Shown here in pieces: positions 18,164-26,805 of a stretch of 64,000 nucleotides of DNA. How positions within the stretch are numbered: position 1 is the first letter of the stretch; every line of letters begins with the position of its first letter. A program made the position numbers and the translations under genes. The stretch covers positions 22,847 through 86,846 of the forward strand of contig NZ_JAGHRE010000016.1 of assembly GCF_017743935.1 (NCBI RefSeq), written 5' to 3'. This stretch comes from Tropicibacter sp. R16_0 (lineage in GTDB: Bacteria > Pseudomonadota > Alphaproteobacteria > Rhodobacterales > Rhodobacteraceae). The notes under the pieces are model-generated. The model made no database searches and was not told the DNA's origin. It saw only the letters and a list, made by a program, of their open reading frames with translations.

Positions 18164-18907
18164 TTATTGGAACTCGGCCACCGGTTCCGGCCCCGGCTGC
18201 GACACCGACAGGGCCTCGGCCAGATCCACGGTCTTGCGGAACAGCGCCCGCCCAACCAAAGCGCCCGAGATGTTGGGAAGATACGTCAGCCGCGCGATGT
18301 CATCGACGCTGCGCACGACACCGCTGGCAATGATCGGCGTACGCGATTTCTCGGCCAAACCGGCGATCAGACCCAGCTGCGCCTCGACATCTTCCATGTC
18401 GCTGTCGATGTCGGTCACGACGATGCCTGCAAATGGCGTGTCGCCAAAGGCTTCGACAAAACCTTCGGGCGTGAAGGCGCTGGAACTGCGCCAACCTTCG
18501 GTCATGACCTGCCCCTGCCAGACGTCAACCGCCAGCACGACCTGATCCGGGTGATGCTTGGCCATTTCCTTGACCAGTTCGGGATCCCGGGCCGCCAAGG
18601 TGCCGACGACAACGCGCCCCGCCCCCTTATCGATCCAATGCTCGATGGAATCGCGTGTGCGCATGCCGCCACCCAGCTGAACCGGGATACCGGCCGAGCG
18701 AATGATCTCTTCGACCAGTTCGGCATTAGCATCGCTGCCATCAATGGCATCAAAATCCGTCAGGTGCATCCATTCGGCCCCGGCCGCAGCCCAAGCCCGA
18801 GCGGTTTCGACCGGATCGACATGCCACAGCATCGCCGAATCCAAACGCCCCTTGTCCAGGGTCACGCATTTCCCCTGCTGGAGCTCCATAGTTGGGTAAA
18901 TCATCAT
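18164..18907 (-). CDS. HisA-like TIM-barrel isomerase paralogue
   Basis: A 247-residue TIM barrel of the HisA/HisF family. The phosphate-binding GGGMRT and a VLAVDVWQGQVMTEGW strand (Asp128, matching the second catalytic Asp of HisA) are present. The position of the first catalytic Asp (D8 in T. maritima HisA, usual motif AIDL) carries Glu (TMEL, Glu8). The gene is not in a his operon but sits between fatty-acid genes. It could be a true HisA with a D-to-E change or a diverged paralogue. The ATG at 18907 has GGAGG nine bases before. Confidence 0.75.
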   Translation of the reverse strand: MMIYPTMELQQGKCVTLDKGRLDSAMLWHVDPVETARAWAAAGAEWMHLTDFDAIDGSDANAELVEEIIRSAGIPVQLGGGMRTRDSIEHWIDKGAGRVVVGTLAARDPELVKEMAKHHPDQVVLAVDVWQGQVMTEGWRSSSAFTPEGFVEAFGDTPFAGIVVTDIDSDMEDVEAQLGLIAGLAEKSRTPIIASGVVRSVDDIARLTYLPNISGALVGRALFRKTVDLAEALSVSQPGPEPVAEFQ

Positions 18908-19033
18908 GAGCTAATTCCTCCGCTCAATGTGGCCACGCTCTAATCGAGTGTACCATACAGCGGCGAATCTGTGCGCAATGCCCCAGTTTCGGCATCGTCC
19001 GTTCTGTTTGCGGCGTGCAAAACCGAAGGTGTT

Positions 19034-19573
19034 TCACGAACCAGACGGCGGACCATTTCGCCGAAACAACTCCACTTCCGTGCCCAGGTATTCAGCCGAC
19101 CTCAACGAGGTGTAGCCCAGCTTGCGTGCCAGCTTCACGGACGGTTGGTTTCGGGTATCCACCATTGCGACCAGAACACCGGGAATCACCCGGTCGAACC
19201 AATCATGCGCCGCCTGCACCGCTTCATAGCCGATGCCCTGCCCCTGCGCCTCGGGCAACAGCACCCATCCAGCCTCGGGGAAGACGTCGAAATCCTCACC
19301 CAAGGCACGGTCCTTGAAGAAAAAACCGGCCTGACCGACCATCTTGCGCGTGCTTTGCAAGACGATGGCCCATTGTCCGAACCCGGTCATCTGCCAGTGT
19401 CCCGCATTGCGCAGGAATGCATCCCAGGCCTCGCCGCGCGTCTTGGCCTCGCCCCCGATGAAGCGGACAACGTCCGGATCTGTCCAGATCTCGACAAACC
19501 GTTCGAAATCCTCGGGCCGCATACCGCTCAGGGTCACCCTGGCGGTGTTGATCATGGGAATATTGCGATTCAT
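19034..19573 (-). CDS. GNAT-family N-acetyltransferase (RimJ/RimL type)
   Basis: A 179-residue GNAT protein. It begins with the RimJ-like INTARVTLSGMRPEDFERFVEI and contains FIGGEAKTRGEAW, the acetyl-CoA loop LLPEAQGQGIGYEAV, and the C-terminal NQPSVKLARKLGYT. The substrate is unknown; N-terminal amino groups of proteins or small amines are typical for this subfamily. It lies between acpP and the HisA-like gene, and a terminator after acpP separates it from acpP. Confidence 0.85.
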   Translation of the reverse strand: MNRNIPMINTARVTLSGMRPEDFERFVEIWTDPDVVRFIGGEAKTRGEAWDAFLRNAGHWQMTGFGQWAIVLQSTRKMVGQAGFFFKDRALGEDFDVFPEAGWVLLPEAQGQGIGYEAVQAAHDWFDRVIPGVLVAMVDTRNQPSVKLARKLGYTSLRSAEYLGTEVELFRRNGPPSGS

Positions 19574-19661
19574 TGCGCGTGTGGTCTTGGTTGTTCTGCC
19601 TCACGACCACCGTGCATTTCCCGCAGGCTCAGGGCAAGCCGAATTCAGCCACCTCAAATAA

Positions 19662-19698
19662 AAACGGCGCCTCCCCGCCGGGGAAGCGCCGCTTTTTT
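19662..19698 (-). terminator. acpP intrinsic terminator
   Basis: A long GC-rich stem-loop (arms around GCGGCGC/GCGCCG with GGGGA/TCCCC) flanked by A and T runs on both sides. It begins 15 bases past the acpP stop and is followed on the minus strand by TTTTTATT, a classic terminator. Confidence 0.8.
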
Positions 19699-19712
19699 GC
19701 TCACGACAAAGC

Positions 19713-19946
19713 TTAGGAAGCTTCGGTGATGAATTTGACTGCGTCGCCAAAGGTCTGGATGGTCTCGGCTGCGTCATCGGGGATCTCGATGCCGAACTCT
19801 TCTTCAAAAGCCATGACCAGCTCGACGGTGTCCAGGCTGTCTGCGCCCAGATCGTCGATGAACGAAGCGCTCTCGGTCACTTTGTCTTCTTCCACACCCA
19901 GGTGCTCTACAACGATCTTCTTTACGCGATCTGCGACGTCGCTCAT
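19713..19946 (-). CDS. acpP: Acyl carrier protein AcpP
   Basis: Carries growing acyl chains on a phosphopantetheine arm. The 77-residue acidic helical protein has the attachment Ser37 in [12 protein letters not shown] and ends in the standard FGDAVKFI segment. It lies downstream of fabD-fabG on the same strand, after 212 bases that include a strong hairpin (20117-20153). It is therefore probably transcribed mostly from its own promoter. Confidence 0.98.
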   Translation of the reverse strand: MSDVADRVKKIVVEHLGVEEDKVTESASFIDDLGADSLDTVELVMAFEEEFGIEIPDDAAETIQTFGDAVKFITEAS

Positions 19947-20116
19947 GTCAATTCCTCATTCATTCAGGGCACATGTGCCCGGTTCTGCCCTTGCCCGCTC
20001 GGGGTGGCTTGGTTTTGCCCGATCCGGGCGGTTAAGGTCCCGGGGTTCCGGGCAACTGCGGAAACAGACCCCATCGCCCGTCCCCATCAAAGATGCGCCG
20101 CCTATAGCATAGACGG

Positions 20117-20153
20117 ACGCAGAGGCAAACGATTTCGCCGTTTGCCTCTGCGT
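20117..20153 (-). terminator. Strong hairpin between fabG and acpP
   Basis: A perfect 15-bp stem (20117-20131 / 20139-20153) with a seven-base loop lies six bases past the fabG stop. There is no T run after it. It may slow or stop fabG transcripts, or stabilise their 3' ends, letting acpP be expressed separately. Confidence 0.5.
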
Positions 20154-20158
20154 TGCGA

Positions 20159-20896
20159 TTACAACATGGCCATACCGCCGTTCACATGCAAGGTCGAGCC
20201 TGTGACATATGCGGCCTCGGGGCTTGCAAGGTACAGAACTGCCGCAGCAATTTCGCTTGCCTCACCCATGCGACCGGCCGGAACCTTGGTCAAAAGGCCC
20301 GCTTTTTGATCGTCGGTCAGCTTATCGGTCATGGCGGTGGTGATGAAACCGGGCGCCACGGTGTTCACGGTGATTCCCCGGCTGGCCACTTCGTGCGCGA
20401 TGGATTTGGCCATACCAACCATGCCCGCTTTGGACGCGGCATAGTTCACCTGGCCCGGGTTGCCGATCGCACCAACAACCGAAGACACGTTCACGATGCG
20501 ACCCCAACGGGCTTTCATCATGGGGCGCATGACGCCACGGCACAGGCGCATGGTGGCGCTCAGGTTGACGTCAATGACGCTCTGCCATTCGTCATCCGAC
20601 ATCCGCATGAACAGATTGTCGCGCGTGATGCCGGCATTGTTCACCAGAATATCAACCGAGCCCATGGCCTCGATTGCTTGTTTCGGCAGCGCCGAAACGG
20701 CCTCGGCATCGCTCAGGTTGCATGGCAGTACATGCGCACGCTCGCCCAATTCATCAGCCAGTGCCTGCAGCGGCTCAACCCGTGTGCCCGACAGGCCCAC
20801 CGTTGCGCCAGCGCCATGCAGGACGCGGGCGATCTCGCCACCAATGCCGCCAGACGCCCCGGTGATCAGGGCGTTCTTTCCGGTCAAATCAAACAT
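20159..20896 (-). CDS. fabG: 3-oxoacyl-ACP reductase FabG
   Basis: NADPH-dependent reduction of 3-oxoacyl-ACP. This short-chain dehydrogenase has the Rossmann motif TGASGGIGGEIA, NNAG, and the catalytic Ser139, Tyr152 and Lys156 (NVSSVVG, YAASK). The ATG at 20896 (MFDLTGK) has GGAAGGA at good spacing; an ATG two codons upstream (20902) is also possible. It follows fabD after 64 bases. Confidence 0.97.
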   Translation of the reverse strand: MFDLTGKNALITGASGGIGGEIARVLHGAGATVGLSGTRVEPLQALADELGERAHVLPCNLSDAEAVSALPKQAIEAMGSVDILVNNAGITRDNLFMRMSDDEWQSVIDVNLSATMRLCRGVMRPMMKARWGRIVNVSSVVGAIGNPGQVNYAASKAGMVGMAKSIAHEVASRGITVNTVAPGFITTAMTDKLTDDQKAGLLTKVPAGRMGEASEIAAAVLYLASPEAAYVTGSTLHVNGGMAML

Positions 20897-20960
20897 AGTC
20901 ATATCCTTCCTGCACCCCCGGCGTTAACCATGCCCCCAGGGGTGTGAATATTGCAAACAT

Positions 20961-21899
20961 TCAAGAGTCGTTTTGGACGACCTTTTGCACATCTTCGGGT
21001 GTTCCGACAGCTTTCGAGGCGATCGAACGGTCAATTTTGCGGATCATGCCAGACAGGGCCTTGCCTGCACCGATCTCCCACGCCTCGGTAACGCCTTGGG
21101 CAACCATGTACTGCACGCTTTCGCGCCAGCGAACCGAACCGGTGACCTGTTCGACCAGCAACTGACGAATGGTGTCGGGATCGCTCACGGCCTCCGCCCG
21201 CACGTTGGCGATTACCGGCACGGCGGGCGCGTTGATGGTGACACCGGCCAGGGCCTCGGCCATCGCGTCCGCAGCAGGTTGCATCAGAGCACAATGGAAC
21301 GGCGCACTCACCGGCAACATCACGGCGCGTTTGGCACCCTTTTCCTTGGCAATCTCGGCCGCGCGCTCAACCGCCGCCTTTGCGCCGGAAACCACAACCT
21401 GTGTGGGGTCATTGTCATTTGCGGCCTGACAAACTTCGCCTTGCGCTGCCTCTTCGGCAACGGCACGCACCGCCTCCAGGTCCAGCCCCAGAATTGCAGC
21501 CATTGCGCCCTCACCCACCGGAACGGCGCTTTGCATCGCTTGTCCCCGGGTGCGCAGCAAGCGCGCTGTGTCCGCCACGGAAATCGCGCCCGCCGCCGCC
21601 AGCGCCGAGTATTCACCCAGCGAGTGACCGGCCACAAAGGACGCGGCACCGATTGTGACACCCTCGGCCTCCAGCGCGCGCATCGCCGCCATGGATGTGG
21701 CCATCAGCGCGGGTTGCGCGTTCTGCGTCAGCGTCAGTTCGGCAATGTCACCTTCCCAGATCAGCGCACTCAGCTTTTCCCCAAGCGCCTCATCCACCTC
21801 GTCAAAGATGGCCTGCGCGGCAGGATAAGCCTCGGCCAGGGCCTTGCCCATGCCGATGGTCTGCGCCCCCTGACCGGGGAAAACAAAAGCTGTGGTCAT
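20961..21899 (-). CDS. fabD: Malonyl-CoA:ACP transacylase FabD
   Basis: Loads malonyl groups onto ACP. The 312-residue enzyme has FVFPGQGAQ at the N-terminus, the nucleophile Ser93 in GHSLGEYSAL, and His202 in SAPFHCALM. It is the first gene of the fabD-fabG(-acpP) set and is divergent from the b561-YceI gene, with a 185-base gap that must hold both promoters. Confidence 0.97.
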   Translation of the reverse strand: MTTAFVFPGQGAQTIGMGKALAEAYPAAQAIFDEVDEALGEKLSALIWEGDIAELTLTQNAQPALMATSMAAMRALEAEGVTIGAASFVAGHSLGEYSALAAAGAISVADTARLLRTRGQAMQSAVPVGEGAMAAILGLDLEAVRAVAEEAAQGEVCQAANDNDPTQVVVSGAKAAVERAAEIAKEKGAKRAVMLPVSAPFHCALMQPAADAMAEALAGVTINAPAVPVIANVRAEAVSDPDTIRQLLVEQVTGSVRWRESVQYMVAQGVTEAWEIGAGKALSGMIRKIDRSIASKAVGTPEDVQKVVQNDS

Positions 21900-22084
21900 T
21901 GCGATCTTGTCCTGAACTGTCCAAAGTTGACGCCGGGTTTAGACCGACACGGGCCGCCGCACAAGCAAATGCACACGAACCCGCCCGGGCCTGCACACAA
22001 GCACGACTTCTGTGCAGCATCGCATATTGTACGCCACGTCACGCACGATAGGGTGACCGCAGGAATACACAGGAGCACTCCCCC

Positions 22085-23308
22085 ATGTCCCTCTCCAACT
22101 CGTTTCAAAGCTATGGAGGTGTGGCCAAGACCTTTCACTGGCTCACCGCGCTGCTGATCCTGACGGCCCTGCCCCTTGGCCTGATCGCGGACAATCTGGC
22201 CGAGGCCGTCATTGACCCCGCAATTGCCAGCACCGATGCGGATGTGGCCCGGGCGGCCCTCCTCTTCTCGCTGCACAAGGCCGTAGGTGTCACTGTTTTC
22301 TTCGTGGCGCTCCTGCGGATCCTCTGGGCACTGACACAGCCCAAGCCCGGTCTTTTGAATGCGGACCACAAGCTCGAGGCATTGGCGGCGGAAACCGTTC
22401 ATTGGCTGCTTTATGGCTCGCTGGTCTTCGTGCCGCTCACCGGCTGGATCCATCACGCTGCCACCACCGGCTTTGCACCGATCTGGTGGCCCTTTGGGCA
22501 AAACCTGCCGTTTGTGCCCAAAGACGCCCATGTGGCCGAGCTGTTCGCCGGGCTGCACTATGTCCTGCAATGGGTGCTGATCGGGGCGTTGGTTCTGCAT
22601 ATCGCGGGCGCCGTCAAACACCACGTCATTGACCGCGACATGACCCTACGCCGCATGCTGCCCGGTTCATCTGACCTACCACAGCCGCCCGCACAGAAGC
22701 ATTCACTCTTGCCGCTGTTGTGCGCCCTGATCCTGTGGGGCGGCGCTTTGCTGGGTGGGTCCATGATCGGCGTCTACTCTCATGCCACTGATCAGGCCGA
22801 AGTGGCCGAGCTTGAGGCGGTGCAATCCGACTGGCAAGTGACCGAAGGGACTTTGGCCATCACGGTGCAACAATTCGGCAGCCCCGTGTCGGGTGCCTTC
22901 GCGGACTGGACCGCCGCAATCACCTTTGACGAACCCAGCGCGCCAGGCCCCGCCGGCTCGGTCGATGTCACCATATCTATTGGCTCGCTCACATTGGGGT
23001 CGGTCACGGATCAGGCCATGGGCGCGGATTTCTTCAATGTCGAAGCTTTCCCCACCGCAACCTTCAAAGGTGAGATCATCAAGACCGAAACCGGGTACGA
23101 AGCCACCGGCCCGCTCACGATCCGGGATCAATCTGTACCGATCACCCTGCCCTTTGCGCTCGACCTGCAGGACACCACCGCCACCATGACCGGCGCGCTA
23201 CAGCTCAATCGCCTGGACTTTGCCGTGGGCGCACACATGCCGGACGAAGGGTCGCTGGGATTTGGCGTCAGCGTGGACATCAACCTGACCGCCACCCGCG
23301 GTCAGTAA
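22085..23308 (+). CDS. Cytochrome b561-YceI fusion protein
   Basis: A 407-residue fusion. Residues 10-200 form a four-helix cytochrome b561 domain with His residues in helices (KTFHWLTALL, SLHKAVGVT, ETVHWLLYG, VLHIAGAVKHH) that can bind two haems. A fifth hydrophobic segment (206-228) leads to a periplasmic YceI-type lipocalin-like domain (about 245-405) with YceI hallmarks FPTATFKG and LTIRDQSVPITLPF. It probably moves electrons between the quinone pool and a bound isoprenoid or other lipophilic ligand; that is inference. A stand-alone YceI gene lies opposite it. Confidence 0.9.
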   Translation: MSLSNSFQSYGGVAKTFHWLTALLILTALPLGLIADNLAEAVIDPAIASTDADVARAALLFSLHKAVGVTVFFVALLRILWALTQPKPGLLNADHKLEALAAETVHWLLYGSLVFVPLTGWIHHAATTGFAPIWWPFGQNLPFVPKDAHVAELFAGLHYVLQWVLIGALVLHIAGAVKHHVIDRDMTLRRMLPGSSDLPQPPAQKHSLLPLLCALILWGGALLGGSMIGVYSHATDQAEVAELEAVQSDWQVTEGTLAITVQQFGSPVSGAFADWTAAITFDEPSAPGPAGSVDVTISIGSLTLGSVTDQAMGADFFNVEAFPTATFKGEIIKTETGYEATGPLTIRDQSVPITLPFALDLQDTTATMTGALQLNRLDFAVGAHMPDEGSLGFGVSVDINLTATRGQ

Positions 23309-23324
23309 ACCCCCGCACAAATGA

Positions 23325-23357
23325 AAATGGCCGCCAGATTCTCTCTGGCGGCCATTT
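23325..23357. terminator. Bidirectional terminator between convergent YceI genes
   Basis: A perfect stem of at least 12 bp (AAATGGCCGCCAGA and its complement) with AT-rich flanks on both sides lies between the two convergent stop codons. It can serve both genes. Confidence 0.75.
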
Positions 23358-23378
23358 CTTGATTCTAACGAAAGGCGC

Positions 23379-23951
23379 TTAGTCGGCCTTCATCGCTTCG
23401 ATCGAAATCTTCAGGTTTACTTCATCCCCAACAAAAGGTGCGAATTTGCCCAGGTTGAAGTCCGACCGAACCAGCGTGGTGGTGGCATCAAAACCGGCCC
23501 AGGGCTTGCCTGCCATCGGGTGCTCGCCAACCTGGTTCAGCTTCGCGTCCAGAACAACCGGCTTGGTCACGTCATTCAGGGTCAGATCACCAGTGATCTT
23601 GGCCGTGCCTTCACCGGTCACTTCGATCGCGGTCGACGTGAACGTCACCAGATCACCCTCTTTCGCGCCAAAGAAGTCTTCGGACATGAAATGGCCGTCA
23701 CGCTGCTCCCAGCCGGTGAACATCGACATCACGGGCATCGAGACCGAAACCGACGAGTTTGCCGGATCTTCCTGATCAAACATGATCTCGCCTTCGAACC
23801 CCGAGAACATGCCATAGGTGGTCGAGAACCCAAGGTGGTTGTAGTCGAACAGGATCTGGCTGTGGCTGGAGTCCAGTACATACTTCTCAGGGGCCGCGAG
23901 GCCCGCGGTTGCAGCAGTTGCCAAGGCGGCGGCCAACAGGGTGGTTTTCAT
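23379..23951 (-). CDS. Periplasmic YceI-family protein
   Basis: A 190-residue secreted lipocalin-like protein. A signal peptide (MKTTLLAAALATAATAGLAA) precedes the mature start APEKYVLDSSHSQILFDYNH. The family signatures FSGFEGEIMFD, GDLTLNDVTKPVVLDAKL and RSDFNLGKFAPFVGDEV follow. YceI proteins bind amphiphilic ligands such as polyisoprenoids. It may supply or share a ligand with the adjacent b561-YceI fusion. The ATG at 23951 is chosen because it gives a clean signal peptide. Confidence 0.93.
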   Translation of the reverse strand: MKTTLLAAALATAATAGLAAPEKYVLDSSHSQILFDYNHLGFSTTYGMFSGFEGEIMFDQEDPANSSVSVSMPVMSMFTGWEQRDGHFMSEDFFGAKEGDLVTFTSTAIEVTGEGTAKITGDLTLNDVTKPVVLDAKLNQVGEHPMAGKPWAGFDATTTLVRSDFNLGKFAPFVGDEVNLKISIEAMKAD

Positions 23952-24101
23952 TGGAAAGGCTCCGTGCATTGAATACGCAAAAATCACGCGGCCGCTTCAC
24001 GACCACGTGAAAAGAAATGTGCCGCCCAAGGGCGGCATACAAGTCTCAATTATCCAACAGAGTCTGTTCCCAGATGAACATCCCGTGATCGACAGCGAAA
24101 A

Positions 24102-24620
24102 TCAGCTGGCGATGTTCACCATTCCGCTCAATTGCGTGCGCAGGGCCTGACGCACCTCTGGCGAAGCCAGCGGCAATCTCATAAGGATCGAACCATCAAC
24201 ATCATAGAGGTCCATCTGGCGCTCGTGGAACTTGACGCTGCCCAGGCTTTCATAGCTGCGGCGCAGAACGGTCTGCGGACGGCCACGGTTGTTCTTTTGC
24301 AGAACGCGCACCTCGCGGCGGATCGGATCGAAGTAGGCGTCGGGCTGGTTGTCTACATGATGCATCATCAGCAGAACCATACCACACAGCAGCAGAAAGA
24401 AAGACAATCCCAGCTTCATCACGATCAGGTCCGGATCAACGGACGTGCCGGGCATGACCCACATACCAGCCGATCCAAGGATCATCGCGGTTCCGAAAAT
24501 GCGGAAGATCACGGTCCGAATGGGCCAGTTGGGTGCAAAGGTGATCATCAAGGGGACGGTTTCCTCAAACGAGGGCATCGCCAAAGGTTGTTGAAGTACT
24601 TGCTGTTGAACCGCAGTCAT
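24102..24620 (-). CDS. Conserved membrane protein of unknown function
   Basis: A 172-residue protein that I do not recognise. Two hydrophobic helices (about residues 37-57 and 68-86, the second being GLSFFLLLCGMVLLMM) are followed by a cytoplasmic-looking C-terminal domain. That domain (AYFDPIRREVRVLQKN, LYDVDGSILMRLP) resembles a small PH-like beta structure. The ATG at 24620 is preferred over an upstream start that lacks support. It stands alone between the YceI and HxlR genes. Confidence 0.7.
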   Translation of the reverse strand: MTAVQQQVLQQPLAMPSFEETVPLMITFAPNWPIRTVIFRIFGTAMILGSAGMWVMPGTSVDPDLIVMKLGLSFFLLLCGMVLLMMHHVDNQPDAYFDPIRREVRVLQKNNRGRPQTVLRRSYESLGSVKFHERQMDLYDVDGSILMRLPLASPEVRQALRTQLSGMVNIAS

Positions 24621-24881
24621 GTCTGTCGTGTCCTGTCGCACTATGCTCCTGAGACGGGCCAATCCCGCCTGCTTTGGTTAACCATGGGTAAACAAAATGA
24701 CGGGATTGCGGCGCGGACGCGGCCAAATGGGGCAATCGCTGGGTATTGTGCGGGCACAGGGTTAACGAAAATTGAGGCAAAGTTGGCTGACAGCTGATCT
24801 TGCCTGATACTTTCCGGTTAAGTCCAAAGACAGCCGGGAGCCCAAAGTACCGAATGCTGCGAGTTGTGCATATGTCCGGTC

Positions 24882-25589
24882 TCACTCCGGTCGCAGTGGG
24901 AGGATGTCAGGAACCTTCGCGTAGGGTGCGGGGGGCAGCCAGTTTTGAAATGTCCGCGCCAGTCGCGGATCACCACTCAGAAAGAAGGAGCCCAGTTCCG
25001 TCTCCTTTGCCAGCGTCGTTCGCCCCATGATGATGCCGCCCATCGCGACCAATGTTGTTTCAACATACAGGTCAACATCCAGATCAGGATCGTGAACGCA
25101 AAGCTCTGGAGGCGTACCTCGCTGGGCTAAGAACCAAAATGTGTCGTAGTCCGTTGGCTCATCCCTGAAATGAAAGCGGATCACGGATCGCTTGTCAGGC
25201 AGAGCATCTACCTGGAGCACGCTTTGACACTTCCACATCATGGGTGAGGCAAGTGTTCCGGCTAGCGCAACCTCAGCTTCGATGTTCTGCTGTGCCCAGA
25301 CCCCGAGCGCTTTGATGACAGGTTCCAACGCTTCGGACTTCGGCGTACGGAAATAGTCCACGGAACCCGTTGCTTTGTCTTCGACGCGCTCAACTAGACC
25401 ATTTTGCTCCATCTCCGAAAGTCGCCGTGAAAGTACGCCGGGGGAGATGCTGCCGAGGCGTCGTCGCAATGTGTTGAACCTGGTGGCTCCGGCCCAAATC
25501 TCTGTCAGGATTGGAATAGTCCATCTTGGTTCCAGTAATTGGCTGGCACGGGAAATCGGGCACAAAAGACCGTATGGTTTAACGTTCAT
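24882..25589 (-). CDS. HxlR-family transcriptional regulator with SCP2-like C-terminal domain
   Basis: A 235-residue regulator. Residues 5-100 form an HxlR-type winged helix (LLEPRWTIPILTEIWAG, LGSISPGVLSRRLSEME). The C-terminal half resembles an SCP2-like ligand-binding domain, a known pairing in this family. It is divergent from the methyltransferase, with a 142-base gap holding three AGTAC repeats, so it probably regulates that gene and itself. The ATG at 25589 has GAGGAG six bases before. The N-terminal Cys (LLCPIS) could sense redox or electrophiles, as in other HxlR proteins. Confidence 0.85.
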   Translation of the reverse strand: MNVKPYGLLCPISRASQLLEPRWTIPILTEIWAGATRFNTLRRRLGSISPGVLSRRLSEMEQNGLVERVEDKATGSVDYFRTPKSEALEPVIKALGVWAQQNIEAEVALAGTLASPMMWKCQSVLQVDALPDKRSVIRFHFRDEPTDYDTFWFLAQRGTPPELCVHDPDLDVDLYVETTLVAMGGIIMGRTTLAKETELGSFFLSGDPRLARTFQNWLPPAPYAKVPDILPLRPE

Positions 25590-25635
25590 GACAAACTCCT
25601 CAGCACTCATCATACCCTGCAAAGCCACTTGGGCT

Positions 25636-25663
25636 AGTACGTCTGAAGTACCAGCATCAGTAC
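25636..25663. promoter_or_regulatory. Three phased AGTAC repeats, candidate HxlR operator
   Basis: AGTAC occurs at 25636-25640, 25647-25651 and 25659-25663, spaced 11 and 12 bases so that all lie on one face of the helix. They sit between the divergent hxlR-type and methyltransferase genes. Confidence 0.4.
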
Positions 25664-25731
25664 CTTCCACGCACTACTCTGACAGAACTCCACCATGGTT
25701 GAGTTGGTCATCTCATAGTGAGGAGAAAACG

Positions 25732-26538
25732 ATGACAAAGCACAACACCATGACAGGGGTCGCCAACGGAGAGTTGTGGGGCCACCGGGCGCAGGATTGG
25801 GCCAAATATCAGGAAGCCTCAATCGCACCTGTTTTCGATGCGGTTCTCGACCGTACTCGCGTGAGCGAGGGGACAAGATATCTTGATATCGGTTGCGGGG
25901 CAGGAATGGCGGCAGCAAAGGCAAGCGCACTGGGCGCGGTGGTGACCGGGCTAGATGCATCAAGTGCCTTGATCGATATTGCCCAGTCCCGGTTACCGGC
26001 AGCGACCTTTAACGTGGGGGATTTGCAGCAGCTCCCGTTTGCAGATGGCAGCTTTGATCTGGTGACAAGTTTCAACGCCATCCAATATGCCGGGGATGTC
26101 GCCGAGGCTCTTTCAGAGGTGAAACGCGTTCTTGCACCCGGTGGCACAATAGCTATCGCGACTTGGGGCAACCCGGACGGCATGGAAGCAGCTGAGGTAG
26201 TGACAGTTTTGAAGCAGCTCTTGCCGCCGCCGCCACCCAACGCACCAGGCCCATTTGCCTTGTCTGATGACAACGTTCTCCGTCAGTTCGTCAAGAAAGG
26301 TGGGTTTGAAGCATACGATGTATTCGATGTCGACAGCCCCTGGTCGTATCCCGATGAACCGGCGGCCCTCGCGGGTCTCGCCGCATCTGGCGTAGCAGCC
26401 AAAGCAATTGGTTTGGCAGGGAAAGCTGCGGTTGATAAGGCGCATCGTTCGGCTATTGCGCCATTCCGAAATGCAGATGGCCGGATCGAATTTGGTGCCA
26501 CCTTTAAGGTGGTTCTGGCCAAGTCACTCAACGCATAG
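25732..26538 (+). CDS. Class I SAM-dependent methyltransferase
   Basis: A 268-residue enzyme of the UbiE/Methyltransf_11 type. Motif I is LDIGCGAGMAAA (about residues 51-62), followed by VTGLDASSALIDIA and the motif IV-V region LPFADGSFDLVTSFNAIQYA. The C-terminal part (VFDVDSPWSYPDEPAALAG) probably shapes the substrate pocket; the substrate is unknown. AGGAG precedes the ATG at 25732. Its control by the divergent HxlR regulator suggests a response to a small molecule. Confidence 0.9.
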   Translation: MTKHNTMTGVANGELWGHRAQDWAKYQEASIAPVFDAVLDRTRVSEGTRYLDIGCGAGMAAAKASALGAVVTGLDASSALIDIAQSRLPAATFNVGDLQQLPFADGSFDLVTSFNAIQYAGDVAEALSEVKRVLAPGGTIAIATWGNPDGMEAAEVVTVLKQLLPPPPPNAPGPFALSDDNVLRQFVKKGGFEAYDVFDVDSPWSYPDEPAALAGLAASGVAAKAIGLAGKAAVDKAHRSAIAPFRNADGRIEFGATFKVVLAKSLNA

Positions 26539-26567
26539 TGCTTGGCGCGAAAAACCTAGCCCTCAAA

Positions 26568-26602
26568 AGCGGCCGTTGCAGAACTCCGGAGCAATGGCCG
26601 CT
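26568..26602. other. Long inverted repeat after the methyltransferase gene
   Basis: A 12-bp stem with one G-U pair (26568-26579 / 26591-26602) lies 30 bases past the methyltransferase stop. There is no T run on the plus strand. It may still end that transcript before the ribosomal operon. Confidence 0.4.
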
Positions 26603-26670
26603 CTGTCCGCACAGCCGCCTTTCGCAAAGACGTGGTTCTCCCTCCTCCCAAGGTTTCGCGGCAATCCCCC

Positions 26671-26698
26671 TTGCCCACACCGCCCAGCCGTGTATATG
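26671..26698 (+). promoter_or_regulatory. Candidate promoter of the rpsF operon
   Basis: TTGCCC (26671-26676) and TATATG (26693-26698) are 16 bases apart, a plausible sigma70 promoter just before the structured rpsF leader. The -35 match is modest. Confidence 0.4.
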
Positions 26699-26705
26699 GG
26701 GCCAT

Positions 26706-26757
26706 CCTTTCACAAAACGGATAACCGCGCAGCCTCTCGTGGCAGGGTCGTGAAAGG
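26706..26757 (+). promoter_or_regulatory. Candidate structured leader of rpsF
   Basis: CCTTTCAC (26706-26713) pairs with GTGAAAGG (26750-26757), closing a 36-base interior that contains CCG and further pairing potential. In other bacteria S6:S18 binds a CCG-bearing leader of this operon and represses it. A match here is inference. Confidence 0.35.
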
Positions 26758-26805
26758 GAATTGGCCCCGCCTTTGAAATGCGCCTTGATAGAAACAGGAG
26801 TTCAC

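Noticed and set aside
16955..18943. 662-residue plus-strand frame opposite fabF and the HisA-like gene
   Set aside because: It is a shadow of two well-recognised minus-strand genes.
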